Assembly (NCBI RefSeq): GCF_016612545.1
Contig: NZ_JAENRY010000017.1
Location: 1 to 64,000, forward strand
Origin: Streptomyces sp. MBT65
GTDB lineage: Bacteria > Actinomycetota > Actinomycetes > Streptomycetales > Streptomycetaceae
Length of the DNA: 64,000 bases
Direction: 5' to 3'
Below the pieces are notes generated by a model. The model was not told the DNA's origin, ran no database searches, and saw nothing but the letters and a program-made list of their open reading frames with translations. This document shows positions 32,216 to 41,723 of the stretch, one piece after another (positions within the stretch are counted from its first letter, which is position 1; every line of letters begins with the position of its first letter). The translations under genes and the position numbers were made by a program.

Positions 32216-33778
32216 ATGTCCGGACGACTCACGCCCCGCAGACCCCGGTCGGCCCTCCGCTCCGGCCGGCTGCGTGCCGCCGCCCTGGGGACCGCCCTCG
32301 CCACCGTGCTCGTCCCCGCCCTCAGCGCCTGCGGCGGCGACGCCTCGACGGCCGGCGGCAGCGCCACGCTGAAGTGGGCCTCCTCCTACTTCCCCACCCA
32401 CTGGGACCCGGTCGTCAGCGGCAGCGGCGCCCAGTTCCGCGAACTCGCCCTGGTCTACGCCTCGTTGACCCGCACTGACGCGACCGGCAAGGCCGTGCCC
32501 GACCTGGCCAAGAGCTGGGAGTACAACGCCAAGGGCGACCAGATCACGTTCCATCTGCGCTCCGGCCTCAAGTTCAGCGACGGTACGCCGGTCGACGCCG
32601 CCGCAGTGAAGGCTGCGATCGTCCGGGCCCAGAAGCAGAAGAACTCCGCGCTCTTCGGCGACCTCACCTCCATCAAGTCGGTGGACGCCAACGGACTGGA
32701 CGCGGTGCTCCACCTCAGCCAGGTCGACTACCAGATCCCCCAACTCCTCGGCGAGCGCGTGCTCCAGATCGCCAGCCCCAAGGCGGCCGCGTCCCCGACC
32801 AAGCTGGACCAGAGCCCGGTCGGCGCGGGTCCGTTCATCGTCACGCAGCTCGTCCCGGGCACCAAGGTCCTCCTGAAGAAGAACCCGGACTACTGGGACG
32901 CCAAGGACATCCACATCGACAACGTGGAGCTGACCTCGGCCCCCGACGCGGCGACGGTCGTCTCCGGACTCCAGACCGGTGTCTACAACTTCGCCGACAT
33001 CGCGCCCAGTCAGGCCGAGGCCGCGAAGAAGGCGGGTCTCGACGTCTTCGTCCAGCCCGGTTTCAACGCCAACAACCTCAGCCTCAACGTCAACAAGGCG
33101 CCGTTCGACAACGCCAAGGTCGTCGACGCGGTCCGCTACGCGATCAACCGCCAGGAGTTCGTCGACAAGCTGACCTTCGGCTACGGCTCGGCGACCAACC
33201 AGCCCTTCCCCAAGGGCTATGTGGCCTACGACCCGCAGTCCGCGAACGACTACGCCTACGACCCGGCCAAGTCCAAGCAGCTGCTCTCGGAGGCCGGTTA
33301 CAAGGCGGGCCAGATCAAGCTGAACCTCGTCATCCCGGCCGAGGATCCCCAAGCGGAGATCGTCCAGGCGCAGTTGGCGAAGGTCGGCATCACCGTGACC
33401 ATCAAGGTCGACAAGAACTGGGCCACCCCGTTCTTCGCCAAGGACCTGACGTTCTCGCTGTACGGGACGACGGGCCGTGACTCCGCGGCGCAGACCCTGA
33501 CCGCGCACTTCGGTCCGAACGGTCCGCTCAACCTCAGCTCGCCGTACGAGCCTTCGGGCTTCGAGGCGGCCATCGCCAAGGTCCGCCAGACCCCGCTGGA
33601 CTCGCCCGACTACGCGAAGGTCCTCCAGGCGGCGACCCGGGCCGGCCTGCAGAGCAAGGCGCTGGTCTTCACCTACTCCTCGCCCAACCTGATCGCCAAG
33701 AGCAAGTCCATCTCCGCCCTGCCCAAGAACCCGGCCCACATCGACTGGACCGGCGTGACCATCTCCGGCAGCAACTGA
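32216..33778 (+). CDS. ABC importer substrate-binding lipoprotein, family 5 (dipeptide type)
   Basis: 520 residues. A lipoprotein signal with lipobox PALSACGG puts the acylated Cys at residue 39. The SBP_bac_5 core follows (LTRTDATGKAVPDLAKSWEY, FHLRSGLKFSDGTPVDAAAV, VGAGPFIVTQLVPGTKVLLK, NPDYWDAK). This family binds peptides, nickel chelates, opines or other small amphiphiles. It heads the operon 33826-37512 that encodes two permeases and two ATPases. Followed by flavin monooxygenases rather than peptidases, so its ligand is probably an organosulfur compound such as an S-substituted cysteine or a sulfide. That last step is inference. ATG 32216 follows GAAGAAAGAA. Confidence 0.9.
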   Translation: MSGRLTPRRPRSALRSGRLRAAALGTALATVLVPALSACGGDASTAGGSATLKWASSYFPTHWDPVVSGSGAQFRELALVYASLTRTDATGKAVPDLAKSWEYNAKGDQITFHLRSGLKFSDGTPVDAAAVKAAIVRAQKQKNSALFGDLTSIKSVDANGLDAVLHLSQVDYQIPQLLGERVLQIASPKAAASPTKLDQSPVGAGPFIVTQLVPGTKVLLKKNPDYWDAKDIHIDNVELTSAPDAATVVSGLQTGVYNFADIAPSQAEAAKKAGLDVFVQPGFNANNLSLNVNKAPFDNAKVVDAVRYAINRQEFVDKLTFGYGSATNQPFPKGYVAYDPQSANDYAYDPAKSKQLLSEAGYKAGQIKLNLVIPAEDPQAEIVQAQLAKVGITVTIKVDKNWATPFFAKDLTFSLYGTTGRDSAAQTLTAHFGPNGPLNLSSPYEPSGFEAAIAKVRQTPLDSPDYAKVLQAATRAGLQSKALVFTYSSPNLIAKSKSISALPKNPAHIDWTGVTISGSN

Positions 33779-33825
33779 CACTCCGTCAACTCCCAAGCAG
33801 AGTCTCTACAGAGAGGGGGCAAGCC

Positions 33826-34857
33826 ATGACGACGACGGAGGCACCGGCCACTTCACCCGACGTCCGTCATCGGGGCGCCACGACCGGGGCGCGGCGCACG
33901 CTGGGCCGCGTCCTGGTCACCCTCGCCCGGTCGATCGCGATCTTCGTGCCCGTGTTCCTGGTCGCGACGTTCGTGACGTTCGCGCTGCGGTCGCTGAGCG
34001 GGCTCAGCCCGGCGCGGATCCAGCTGGGCGAGGAAGCAACTCCCGAGGCGGTAGCCAGAGTCGAAGCGCAGTGGGGCCTCAACCGGCCCTTCCTCGTGCA
34101 GTACGTGGACTGGCTGGGCGGCGTCCTGCACGGACAGCTCGGCACCAGTTGGACCAACGGCGCGGACATCTCCACCCTCATCGGCCTCGGCCTGGGCGTG
34201 AGCCTGTCGGTGGCGATCTTCGCGCTGCTCATCGGCGTGGTCGCGGGCTTCGGTCTCGGCACGCTCGCCGCGCTGCGTCGCACCACCTGGATCGACCGCG
34301 CGATCACGGGCTTCGTCACGGTGATCTCGGTGATGCCGGCCTTCGTCGTCGGCATCGTGCTGGTCGCGGTGTTCGCGGTGGGACTGCATGTGTTCCCGTC
34401 CGCCGGATACGTCCCGGCGGCGCAGGGGTTCGGTCCCTGGCTCGCCCATATCACCCTGCCCGCCGTCGCGTTGAGCTTCGACGTCGTCGCCGACGTCGCC
34501 CGCCAACTGCGGTCCAGTCTCATCGCCGCCTATCGCGAGAACTACGTGACGGGCGCGGTGGTACGGGGGCTGAGTCCGCGGCGGATCTTCTTCGGGCATG
34601 TGCTGCGCAACGGCCTCGGCCCGGCGCTCGCCACACTCGGTCTGAAGTTCCCCACGCTGGTCGGCGCCTCCGTCGTCACGGAGTGGATCTTCGGACTCCA
34701 GGGCTTCGGCCGGTTCGCGAACGACTCCGCGCAGGCCGGTGACGTACCGGCCGTCCAGGGGGTCCTCGTGGTGTCGATCGTCCTGGTCGTCGTCTTCAAC
34801 CTGATCGTCAACCTGGTGCTGGCACGCGTGACGCCGGCCTCGCAGCGGGGGGTGTGA
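33826..34857 (+). CDS. ABC importer permease, DppB type
   Basis: 343 residues, about six membrane spans. The N-terminal span (ARSIAIFVPVFLVATFVTFA) and the periplasmic loop with EAVARVEAQWGLNRPFLVQY and WLGGVLHGQLGTSW are standard for DppB/OppB proteins. The coupling-helix segment is near RENYVTGAVVRGLSPRRIFF. AGAGGGGG precedes ATG 33826. The stop overlaps the next gene (GTGA). Confidence 0.92.
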   Translation: MTTTEAPATSPDVRHRGATTGARRTLGRVLVTLARSIAIFVPVFLVATFVTFALRSLSGLSPARIQLGEEATPEAVARVEAQWGLNRPFLVQYVDWLGGVLHGQLGTSWTNGADISTLIGLGLGVSLSVAIFALLIGVVAGFGLGTLAALRRTTWIDRAITGFVTVISVMPAFVVGIVLVAVFAVGLHVFPSAGYVPAAQGFGPWLAHITLPAVALSFDVVADVARQLRSSLIAAYRENYVTGAVVRGLSPRRIFFGHVLRNGLGPALATLGLKFPTLVGASVVTEWIFGLQGFGRFANDSAQAGDVPAVQGVLVVSIVLVVVFNLIVNLVLARVTPASQRGV

Positions 34858-35765
34858 CCATGGGGCGCCGTGTGCTCTCCCTGACGTCCGGCCGGATCGC
34901 CCTGGTGATCCTGACCGTGATCGCCCTGCTCGCCCTCCTCGGCCCGGTGATCGCCCCGCACGACCCGCTGGCCACCAGTTCCGACACTCTCGCCGGCTCC
35001 TCGGGCGGCCACTGGCTGGGGACGGACTATCTCGGCCGCGATGTGCTGAGCCGGCTGCTCGACGGCTCCCGGGTCAGCGTGCTCGGCGCACTCGAGGTCG
35101 CCCTCACGGCGCTGGGGGTCGGCGCGATTCCCGGCATCCTGTCCGTCTACCTCGGGCGGGTCTTCGAGTGGATGACCCTCCGGCTGACCGACACGCTGGT
35201 CGCGCTGCCCTTCCTGCTGTTCGCCGTCGCCGTGGTCGCGCTGCTCGGCAACGGCATCACGCAGGCGATGCTGGTCACCGGGGTGCTCGTGTCCCCGCTG
35301 TTCTACCGGGTGGCCCGCGCCGCCACCCTGGCCGTGGCCCGCTCGCCGTACGTGGAGGCGGCGCTCATCTCCGGCGCCTCCATCGGGTGGGTCGTGCGGC
35401 GGCACGTCTGGGTCAAGGTGCTGCCGCCGATCGCGGTCGCGCTCGCGCAGACCATCGGCGTCGGTTTCGTCATCGTCTCGTCCCTGACCTTCCTGGGGAT
35501 CGGCGTCCAGCCGCCCGCGCCCACCTGGGGCGGGCTGCTCGCCTCGGACCTCGGCTATCTCACCCAGAAGCCGTGGGCGCCGCTGGTCCCCGCCCTGCTG
35601 ATCATGATCACCGTCTGGGCCTGCAACCTCCTCGCCGACGCGATCCGTGACGTCTCCGGCGAGGCGGGCCGCGCCCTGGTCAACAACCGCAAGGCACGCG
35701 CCCATCGGCTCGCCGGGACCGACTCCGACGCCGACCTCGCTCACGTTCACGCCGGAGGTGCGTGA
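34854..35765 (+). CDS. ABC importer permease, DppC type
   Basis: 303 residues starting at GTG 34854, inside the stop of the first permease. It has the OppC-type start (IALLALLGPVIAPHDPLATS), the motif HWLGTDYLGRDVLSRLLDGS (about 42-61) and the coupling segment ARSPYVEAALISGASIGWVV. About six spans. It forms the channel with the DppB-type subunit. The stop overlaps the next start as TGATG. Confidence 0.92.
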   Translation: MTMGRRVLSLTSGRIALVILTVIALLALLGPVIAPHDPLATSSDTLAGSSGGHWLGTDYLGRDVLSRLLDGSRVSVLGALEVALTALGVGAIPGILSVYLGRVFEWMTLRLTDTLVALPFLLFAVAVVALLGNGITQAMLVTGVLVSPLFYRVARAATLAVARSPYVEAALISGASIGWVVRRHVWVKVLPPIAVALAQTIGVGFVIVSSLTFLGIGVQPPAPTWGGLLASDLGYLTQKPWAPLVPALLIMITVWACNLLADAIRDVSGEAGRALVNNRKARAHRLAGTDSDADLAHVHAGGA

Positions 35766-36679
35766 TGGCCAGTCCCTCCACGAAGGTCCTGACACAGCCC
35801 GTGACGCCGGGTGCCGCGGAACCCGTCCGCCCGCCGGCCGCTCCCTCGACGCCCGTGCTGTCCGTACGCGATGTACGCATCAGCGACCGGGCCGCCGGAC
35901 AGGAGATCGTCCACGGCGTCAACTTCACGCTCACGCCCGGCAGTTCGGTCGGTATCGTCGGCGAGTCCGGCAGCGGCAAGACCCTCACCTGCCGGGCCAC
36001 GCTGGGCATCCTACCCGCCCACTTCGAGGTCACTTCGGGCTCGATCGAGATCGACGGCCAGGACATCTCCGGCTTCTCGTCGGACCGGTGGACGGCCCTG
36101 CGCGGCGCCACGATCAGCGCGGTCTTCCAGGACCCGGCGTCGTATCTCAACCCCTCGATCCGCGTGGGCGCGCAGATCGCCGAGGTCCTCCGGGTCAAGA
36201 AGGGCCTCAAGCGCCGCGACGCGCGCCGCCAGGCGATCGAACTGCTCCACGCGGTGCATCTGCGCGACCCGGAGCTGGTCTACAGCCAGTACACCTTCGA
36301 GCTCTCCGGCGGCATGCTCCAACGCGTCCTCATCGCGGCCGCGATCGCCGCCGACCCGCGCATCCTCATCGCCGACGAGGCCACCACCGCGCTCGACGTC
36401 ACCGTCCAGGCAGAGATCCTCGACCTGCTGGCCGATCTGCGCGAGCGCACCGGCCTGGCGCTGGTCCTGGTCTCCCACGACCTGGCCGTCGTCGCCCAGC
36501 TCTGCGACGAGGTCCTCGTCATGCGGCAGGGCGAGGTGGTCGAACAGGGCCCGACGCACGAGGTGTTGCACCACCCGCGACACGAATACACCCGGCTGCT
36601 GATCGCCGAGCACGAGCAGTACGGCCTGGACAAGTTCCTCGCGGCAGAGGTCACAGAGGACGCGGAGGAGAAAGCATGA
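35765..36679 (+). CDS. ABC importer ATPase, DppD type
   Basis: 304 residues. Walker A GESGSGKTLTCRATLG at about 66, Q-loop in VFQDPASYLNP, signature LSGGMLQRVLIAAAI (usual form LSGGMRQR; here Leu replaces Arg), Walker B ILIADEATTALD and H-loop LVSHDLAVVAQ. The C-terminal oligopeptide/dipeptide extension is short. ATG 35765 overlaps the previous stop (TGATG). An in-frame GTG one codon earlier is also possible. Confidence 0.92.
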   Translation: MASPSTKVLTQPVTPGAAEPVRPPAAPSTPVLSVRDVRISDRAAGQEIVHGVNFTLTPGSSVGIVGESGSGKTLTCRATLGILPAHFEVTSGSIEIDGQDISGFSSDRWTALRGATISAVFQDPASYLNPSIRVGAQIAEVLRVKKGLKRRDARRQAIELLHAVHLRDPELVYSQYTFELSGGMLQRVLIAAAIAADPRILIADEATTALDVTVQAEILDLLADLRERTGLALVLVSHDLAVVAQLCDEVLVMRQGEVVEQGPTHEVLHHPRHEYTRLLIAEHEQYGLDKFLAAEVTEDAEEKA

Positions 36680-37512
36680 GCACCGAGCACGCCGCCCCCG
36701 TCCTTGAGGTCACCGACCTGGACGTGCACTACGGCCTGCGCAGGCGCCGCCGTCAGGCCCTGCGCGGTGTCTCGCTGAGCATCGCGGCGGGCGAGACCGT
36801 CGGAATCATCGGTGAGACCGGCTCCGGCAAGTCGACGCTCGCGCGGGCCGCGCTCGGCCTGGTGCGCGCCTCGGCCGGATCGATCGTGATCGACGGCGAG
36901 GAGGTCGGCGCGTACGGCCATCGCCAGTGGCGCGCGCTGCGGCGCCGGGGTGTGATCCAGTACGTCTTCCAGGACCCGCTGCGCAGCCTCGACCCGGACG
37001 TGACGGTCGAGACGTCCCTGGCCGAACCGCTGCTCATCCAGGGCGTGTCCAAGCAGGAGGCCGCGACTCGGGTGCGCGCGTTCCTCGACCGTGTCCGGCT
37101 CTCCGAGGAACTGCTCGACCGGCTGCCGGGCGAGTTGTCCGGCGGTCAGCGTCAACGCGTCGCGGTGGCAAGGGCATTGGTGACCGAGCCGCGGCTCGTC
37201 ATCCTCGACGAACCGGTGAGCGCCCTCGACTCCGCCAACCGCGTGCAGATCCTCCAGATCCTCAAGGAACTCCGCGCCGACGGCGTCGCCCTCGTCTTCA
37301 TCTCGCACGACCTCGGGTCCGTCGCCGGGGTCGCCGACCGTATCGCCGTGCTGTACCAGGGCGAGTTGGTCGAGGTCGGCGCCACCGCCGACGTCATCAA
37401 CCAGCCGCAGCACCCTTACACGCGCCTGCTCGTCCGCTCCGCGCCCACCCTGCACAGCGCGGCGGCGGACCGGGCCGAACGAGAGGCCCTGCGCGCCCTT
37501 CTGCACGCCTGA
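36676..37512 (+). CDS. ABC importer ATPase, DppF type
   Basis: 278 residues. Walker A GETGSGKSTLARA at about 46, Q-loop VFQDPLRSLDP, signature LSGGQRQRVAVARAL at about 154, Walker B LVILDEPVSALD, H-loop FISHDLGSVAG. The start overlaps the stop of the DppD-type gene (ATGA). It is the last transporter gene, 42 bp before the first flavin monooxygenase, so transporter and enzymes are almost certainly one transcript. Confidence 0.92.
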   Translation: MSTEHAAPVLEVTDLDVHYGLRRRRRQALRGVSLSIAAGETVGIIGETGSGKSTLARAALGLVRASAGSIVIDGEEVGAYGHRQWRALRRRGVIQYVFQDPLRSLDPDVTVETSLAEPLLIQGVSKQEAATRVRAFLDRVRLSEELLDRLPGELSGGQRQRVAVARALVTEPRLVILDEPVSALDSANRVQILQILKELRADGVALVFISHDLGSVAGVADRIAVLYQGELVEVGATADVINQPQHPYTRLLVRSAPTLHSAAADRAEREALRALLHA

Positions 37513-37554
37513 CCCGCCCTCCCCCGAACTCCCCCTGACAGAACAGGAACAGCC

Positions 37555-38895
37555 ATGTCCCGCACGCTCCACCTCGCACTGCACCCCTACGGCGTGGGCG
37601 GCCCCGGCCAGCACGGCCTGTGGAAGGACCCGCGCGTCGCGAAGAACGCCAGCATCGACATCAACTACTACATCCGGCTGGCGCAGGCGGCCGAACACGC
37701 CCTGTTCGACGCCCTGTTCATCGTCGACAGCCAGTTCATCAACTCCACTTACCCGGCGCACTATCTCAACCGCCTCGAACCGCTGACCCTGTTGTCGGCC
37801 GTGGCCACCCACACCAAGCACCTCGGCCTGGTGGGCACGGCGAGTTCGACGTACAACTCGCCCTTCAACCTCGCCCGCCGCTTCGCCTCGCTCGACCACA
37901 TCAGCGGCGGCCGGGCCGGCTGGAACGTGGTGACCAGCTTCGACACCGGCACCGCGCGGAACTTCGGGCTCGACGAACACCTCGACTACGCCACCCGCTA
38001 CGGCCGTGCCCTGGAGTTCGTGCAGGCCGCACGGGGGCTGTGGGACTCGTACGAGGACGACGCGTTCCCCGCCGACGTCGAGCGGGGCGTGTTCCTCGAC
38101 CCGGCCAAGCTGCACGAACTCAACCACGAGGGCGCGCACTTCAAGATCGCGGGCCCGCTGAACCTCTCCCGCTCCCCGCAGGGCCAGCCGGTGATCTTCC
38201 AGGCCGGGGTGTCCGAGGAGGGCCGTGATCTCGCCGCGCAGGTCGCCGAGGGCATCTTCGCGCCCGGGGGCACCCTGGAGTCGTCGCGCGACTACTACGC
38301 CGACGTCAAGAAGCGCGCGACCGCCTACGGCCGCGACCCGGAGCACGTCAAGATCCTCATCCACGGCGGCCCGGTCGTCGCCGCCACCGACGAGGCGGCC
38401 CGCCGTCGCGAGCGGGAGATCTTCGAGGAGGACGACGACTTCAGCCGCAACCTCGCTCTGCTGGGCCGCTCCTTCGGGGCGTACGACTTCAGCGTGCACG
38501 ACCTGGACGCGCCCTTCCCCGATGTCGCCCACCTCGCCGAGAAGGGCGGGCGCACCGGCGCCTCGCAGCTCATCGCGCGGGCCAGGGCCGAGGGACTGAC
38601 GCTGCGTCAAGTGGCGAAATCCGTCAATCAGTTCCGCCAGTCGCCGTTCGTCGGAGACCCGCGGACCGTGGCCGACACCATCCAGCAGTGGTTCGACGCG
38701 CGCGCCCTCGACGGCTTCAACCTCGCCTTCCGCACCGAGGAGGAGCTGAACTACTTCGTCGACAGCGTCGTCCCGCTCCTCCAGAAGCGCGGCCTGTTCC
38801 GCACCGAGTACACGTCCGACACCCTGCGCGGCAATCTCGGCCTGCCCATCCCGGCCAACCGTCACTCCCGCGAGCGCCAGCTCGTGAACGACTGA
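37555..38895 (+). CDS. LLM-class FMN-dependent monooxygenase, NtaA/SnaA/DszA family
   Basis: 446 residues, the length of the NtaA/SnaA/DszA/CmoJ branch of bacterial luciferase-like enzymes. Diagnostic parts are YYIRLAQAAEHALFDALFIV, LNRLEPLTLLSAVATHTKHL, GLVGTASSTYNSPFNLARRF, SLDHISGGRAGWNVVTSFDT and the C-terminal tail FNLAF. Members use reduced FMN and O2 to cleave C-S or C-N bonds (sulfones, sulfides, S-alkyl-cysteines, nitrilotriacetate). Reduced FMN would come from the reductase at 42536. Next to a sulfur-assimilation operon, C-S cleavage is the most likely reaction. The exact substrate cannot be read. Confidence 0.9.
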   Translation: MSRTLHLALHPYGVGGPGQHGLWKDPRVAKNASIDINYYIRLAQAAEHALFDALFIVDSQFINSTYPAHYLNRLEPLTLLSAVATHTKHLGLVGTASSTYNSPFNLARRFASLDHISGGRAGWNVVTSFDTGTARNFGLDEHLDYATRYGRALEFVQAARGLWDSYEDDAFPADVERGVFLDPAKLHELNHEGAHFKIAGPLNLSRSPQGQPVIFQAGVSEEGRDLAAQVAEGIFAPGGTLESSRDYYADVKKRATAYGRDPEHVKILIHGGPVVAATDEAARRREREIFEEDDDFSRNLALLGRSFGAYDFSVHDLDAPFPDVAHLAEKGGRTGASQLIARARAEGLTLRQVAKSVNQFRQSPFVGDPRTVADTIQQWFDARALDGFNLAFRTEEELNYFVDSVVPLLQKRGLFRTEYTSDTLRGNLGLPIPANRHSRERQLVND

Positions 38896-38930
38896 GGCCG
38901 GGCGATGTCCGAACCGACCGAGGCCACGCG

Positions 38931-40667
38931 ATGACCGAACTGTCGGCAACGGGGGGCCGTGACGTCCACACCGTCCGCTTCCCCGCCGCCACTCCCCCGG
39001 CGACCGTCGACGTCCTCGTCGTCGGCGCCGGTCCGGTCGGCCTCGCGGCGGCCGTCGAACTGACCTCGCGGGGTGTCGAGGTCGCCGTCGTCGACCGCGC
39101 CCCGGCCGCGACACTCGTGCGGGCCGGCGCGATGGGCCACACCCCGCGGGTAGTTGAGCATCTGCGGCGCTGGGGACTGCTCCAGCGGGTCCGGGACGCG
39201 TGGACGTACCCGCCGGAATGGCACCGGGGGACCCGGCTGGTCACCTCCCTCGCCGGGCACGAGCTGGTGCCGGTGCCCGCCCCGTCGTTCACCGACCGGG
39301 CGAGCACCGCCGGGCACTCCGCCGACGAGGCACTGCGCCGCCCGCAGACCGTGTTCCAGCGGGTGTTCCTCGACCACCTGACGGAACAGGGCGTCAGCGT
39401 GTCCGGCGGTTGGGAGTTGACCGGTCTGCGCGAGGACGACGACGGCGTCTACGCGGAGGTGGTGGAGGCCGACTCCGGCCGCTCGCGCACCGTTCGGGCC
39501 GCCTACGTCCTCGGCACCGACGGAGGCAGCAGCACCACCCGCCGCCTGGCCGGCATCGACCGCGCAGGCGAGCACGCCACCGAGAAGCGGCTGCGGCTCA
39601 TCGTTCGCACCGGTGACATCGCGGACCGGGTGGGGCCCGCACCGAGTGCGACGAACATCGTCGTCAACGCCCGCGCCTCCGGCTTCCTCGCCGCCGTGAG
39701 CGCGCGGGAGTGGCGGGTGTACGCCGGCCCGTATCCACTCGAACACGAGCCCAGCGAGGGCGAGTTGCTGGAGGTCGGCCGGGCCGCGTTCGGCCTGGAC
39801 ATCGATCTGGAGCTGGTGTCCGCGACGACCTTCTACCACGCCACCCGGATCGCGGAGACGTTCCGTCGGGGGCGGGTCCTGCTGGCCGGTGACGCCGCCC
39901 ATGTCCGCACGCCCGGCGGCAACTTGGGCGAGGGCATCGGCGATGTCGTCAACCTGGGATGGAAGTTGGCGGCGGTGCTCGACGGACATGCCCCGCCGAG
40001 CCTGCTGGACTCCTACGACCAGGAGCGCCGCCCGCACAACTGGCGTGTCGCAGAGCACTCGTTGGAGCGGGCGCGCCGCTCGGAGGTCACGCTGGCCGAG
40101 ATCCGGGCCGGCGGCATTCCCGACGACATCGACCTCGGGGAGGACGCCGTACGGCGGCGGGCGGAGATCGGTGCTCGCCTGCGCCGGGACCGTTTCGGCA
40201 GTGACGGGGTCGCCTTCGACGAGCGGTACGACGCCTCGGCGGTCGTCTGGTACGAACCCGGCCAGCTCGACACCGAACAGCCCTGGCGCGCCGACGTGTA
40301 CGAGGACGATCCGCGCCCGGGTCACCGTGCGCCGGACGGCCCCGTCGACCCTGGCAGCGGCACCCTCTACGACCGCCTCGGCACCTCCTTCGGCCTGCTC
40401 GTCCTCACCGAGGACCGAACCGTCGAGCGGGCCTTCGTCGCGGAAGTCGCCGCGCGTGGGCTGCCGTTCACGGTCGTCCACCTCACGGACCCCGCGGCGC
40501 GGGCCGTCTACGGCACGACCAACGTCCTGATCCGCCCCGATCAGCACGTCGTCTGGCGCGGTACCCATTTGCCCGACGCGGGCGCCGCCGCCGTACTCGA
40601 CCAGGTGCTGGGACTGGTCGCGGCGACGGCCGTACGCACACCCACCCCGGTCTCCACCGCAGCCTGA
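38931..40667 (+). CDS. FAD-dependent monooxygenase, PheA/TfdB type
   Basis: 578 residues. The FAD dinucleotide loop VLVVGAGPVGLAAAVELTSR (about 25-44), the GD motif GRVLLAGDAAHVRTPGGNLG (about 314-333) and a thioredoxin-like C-terminal domain (SGTLYDRLGTSFGLLVLTED ... VLIRPDQHVVWRG) are those of class A flavoprotein hydroxylases such as phenol or MhpA-type monooxygenases. It uses NAD(P)H and O2 itself. It sits between two LLM enzymes in the same operon, so it probably oxygenates the same carbon skeleton or an adjacent intermediate. ATG 38931 was chosen. Confidence 0.88.
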   Translation: MTELSATGGRDVHTVRFPAATPPATVDVLVVGAGPVGLAAAVELTSRGVEVAVVDRAPAATLVRAGAMGHTPRVVEHLRRWGLLQRVRDAWTYPPEWHRGTRLVTSLAGHELVPVPAPSFTDRASTAGHSADEALRRPQTVFQRVFLDHLTEQGVSVSGGWELTGLREDDDGVYAEVVEADSGRSRTVRAAYVLGTDGGSSTTRRLAGIDRAGEHATEKRLRLIVRTGDIADRVGPAPSATNIVVNARASGFLAAVSAREWRVYAGPYPLEHEPSEGELLEVGRAAFGLDIDLELVSATTFYHATRIAETFRRGRVLLAGDAAHVRTPGGNLGEGIGDVVNLGWKLAAVLDGHAPPSLLDSYDQERRPHNWRVAEHSLERARRSEVTLAEIRAGGIPDDIDLGEDAVRRRAEIGARLRRDRFGSDGVAFDERYDASAVVWYEPGQLDTEQPWRADVYEDDPRPGHRAPDGPVDPGSGTLYDRLGTSFGLLVLTEDRTVERAFVAEVAARGLPFTVVHLTDPAARAVYGTTNVLIRPDQHVVWRGTHLPDAGAAAVLDQVLGLVAATAVRTPTPVSTAA

Positions 40668-40687
40668 CACCGAAAGGCCATCACCCC

Positions 40688-41722
40688 ATGACGAGCGAGA
40701 GACCACGCTTCCGGCTCGGTTTCCTCACCCACGTCCAGGGCCGCGACGACGACATCGCCCGCACCTACCGCAACGCGCAGGAACTCTTCGTCGTGGCCGA
40801 CGAGTTGGGCTTCGACGTCGGCTGGGTCGCTCAGCACCACGTGCCCCTCGGGGGCGGCGGGCTGTCCTCCCCGTGGACCTTCCTCGCCCACGCGGCGGCC
40901 CGTACGACCCGGATCCGGCTCGGCACCGCGATCACCGTCCTTCCGCTGGAGGATCCGGTCCGGCTCGCCGAGGACATCGCGACCGTCGATACGCTCAGCG
41001 GGGGCCGCGTGGAGTTCGGCGCGGGCAGCGGATCGAGCGAGGTGGAGTACGCGGCGTTCGGCAAGGACGTGGCCCGCAAGCGCGAACTGACCAGTGAGAA
41101 CCTCGACATCGTGCGCCGGGCCCTCGACCGCCGCGAGGTGGGCACGCCCGGTTTCCGCATCCAGCCCCGGCCGGGCGACTTCAACGACCGTGTCTGGCAA
41201 GGGGTGTTCAGCGCGCAGGGCGCCGAGTACGCCGCCCGGAGCGGTTCGAATCTGCTGCTCAACCGGGCGGCCTACGGCTTCGACGCGCCCACCGACGAGG
41301 TCCAACGTCCTTGGGCCGACGCCTACTTGGCCGCCTGGAACCAGCCGCACGCACCGCGCATCGGCCTCTCGCGTTTCGTGTTCCCGGCCAAGGACCGGCG
41401 CACGGCGCTCGCGGCGATCGGTGACGACGTCCACCGGGCGGCGCTGCGCATGGCGGAGCACGGCGCCTTCCCCAAGGGCCTTGACCAGGACGGGGCGTTG
41501 CGCCGCTTCCACTCCTTCTACGGCCATCCCGAGGAGATCGTCGCGGCGCTCGGGCAGGAGCGGGTGCTGCCCGTCGCGACTGACCTGATCACCCAGTTCA
41601 ACCCGGCCGTCCCCGACCACGACGCGGCCGTCCGCGCCCTCGAACTCATCGCCACCGAAGTGGCGCCCGCGTTGGGCTGGCAGCCCGCACGGGTGGCCGA
41701 ACCCGCATCAGCAGGAGTGTGA
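40688..41722 (+). CDS. LLM-class flavin-dependent oxidoreductase (second copy)
   Basis: 344 residues, shorter luciferase-like branch. The N-terminus is FRLGFLTHVQGRDDDIARTY. Next come GFDVGWVAQHHVPLGGGGLS, TRIRLGTAITVLPLEDPVRL, the SGGRVEFGAGSG core and FYGHPEEIVAAL near the end. These enzymes use reduced flavin from a partner reductase. Two LLM enzymes of different subfamilies in one operon suggest two successive oxygenations. It starts 20 bp after the FAD monooxygenase and ends 1 bp before the hydrolase gene. Confidence 0.88.
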   Translation: MTSERPRFRLGFLTHVQGRDDDIARTYRNAQELFVVADELGFDVGWVAQHHVPLGGGGLSSPWTFLAHAAARTTRIRLGTAITVLPLEDPVRLAEDIATVDTLSGGRVEFGAGSGSSEVEYAAFGKDVARKRELTSENLDIVRRALDRREVGTPGFRIQPRPGDFNDRVWQGVFSAQGAEYAARSGSNLLLNRAAYGFDAPTDEVQRPWADAYLAAWNQPHAPRIGLSRFVFPAKDRRTALAAIGDDVHRAALRMAEHGAFPKGLDQDGALRRFHSFYGHPEEIVAALGQERVLPVATDLITQFNPAVPDHDAAVRALELIATEVAPALGWQPARVAEPASAGV

Positions 41723-41723
41723 A

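Noticed and set aside
38905-38934. Nine-codon frame MSEPTEATR between the LLM and FAD monooxygenase genes
   Set aside because: It overlaps the monooxygenase start but has no ribosome site or conserved residues; probably chance.
36280-39114. A 944-codon open frame on the minus strand
   Set aside because: It runs antisense to the DppD, DppF and LLM monooxygenase genes, which have complete family motifs. Its translation is the low-complexity mirror expected from high-GC codon bias.
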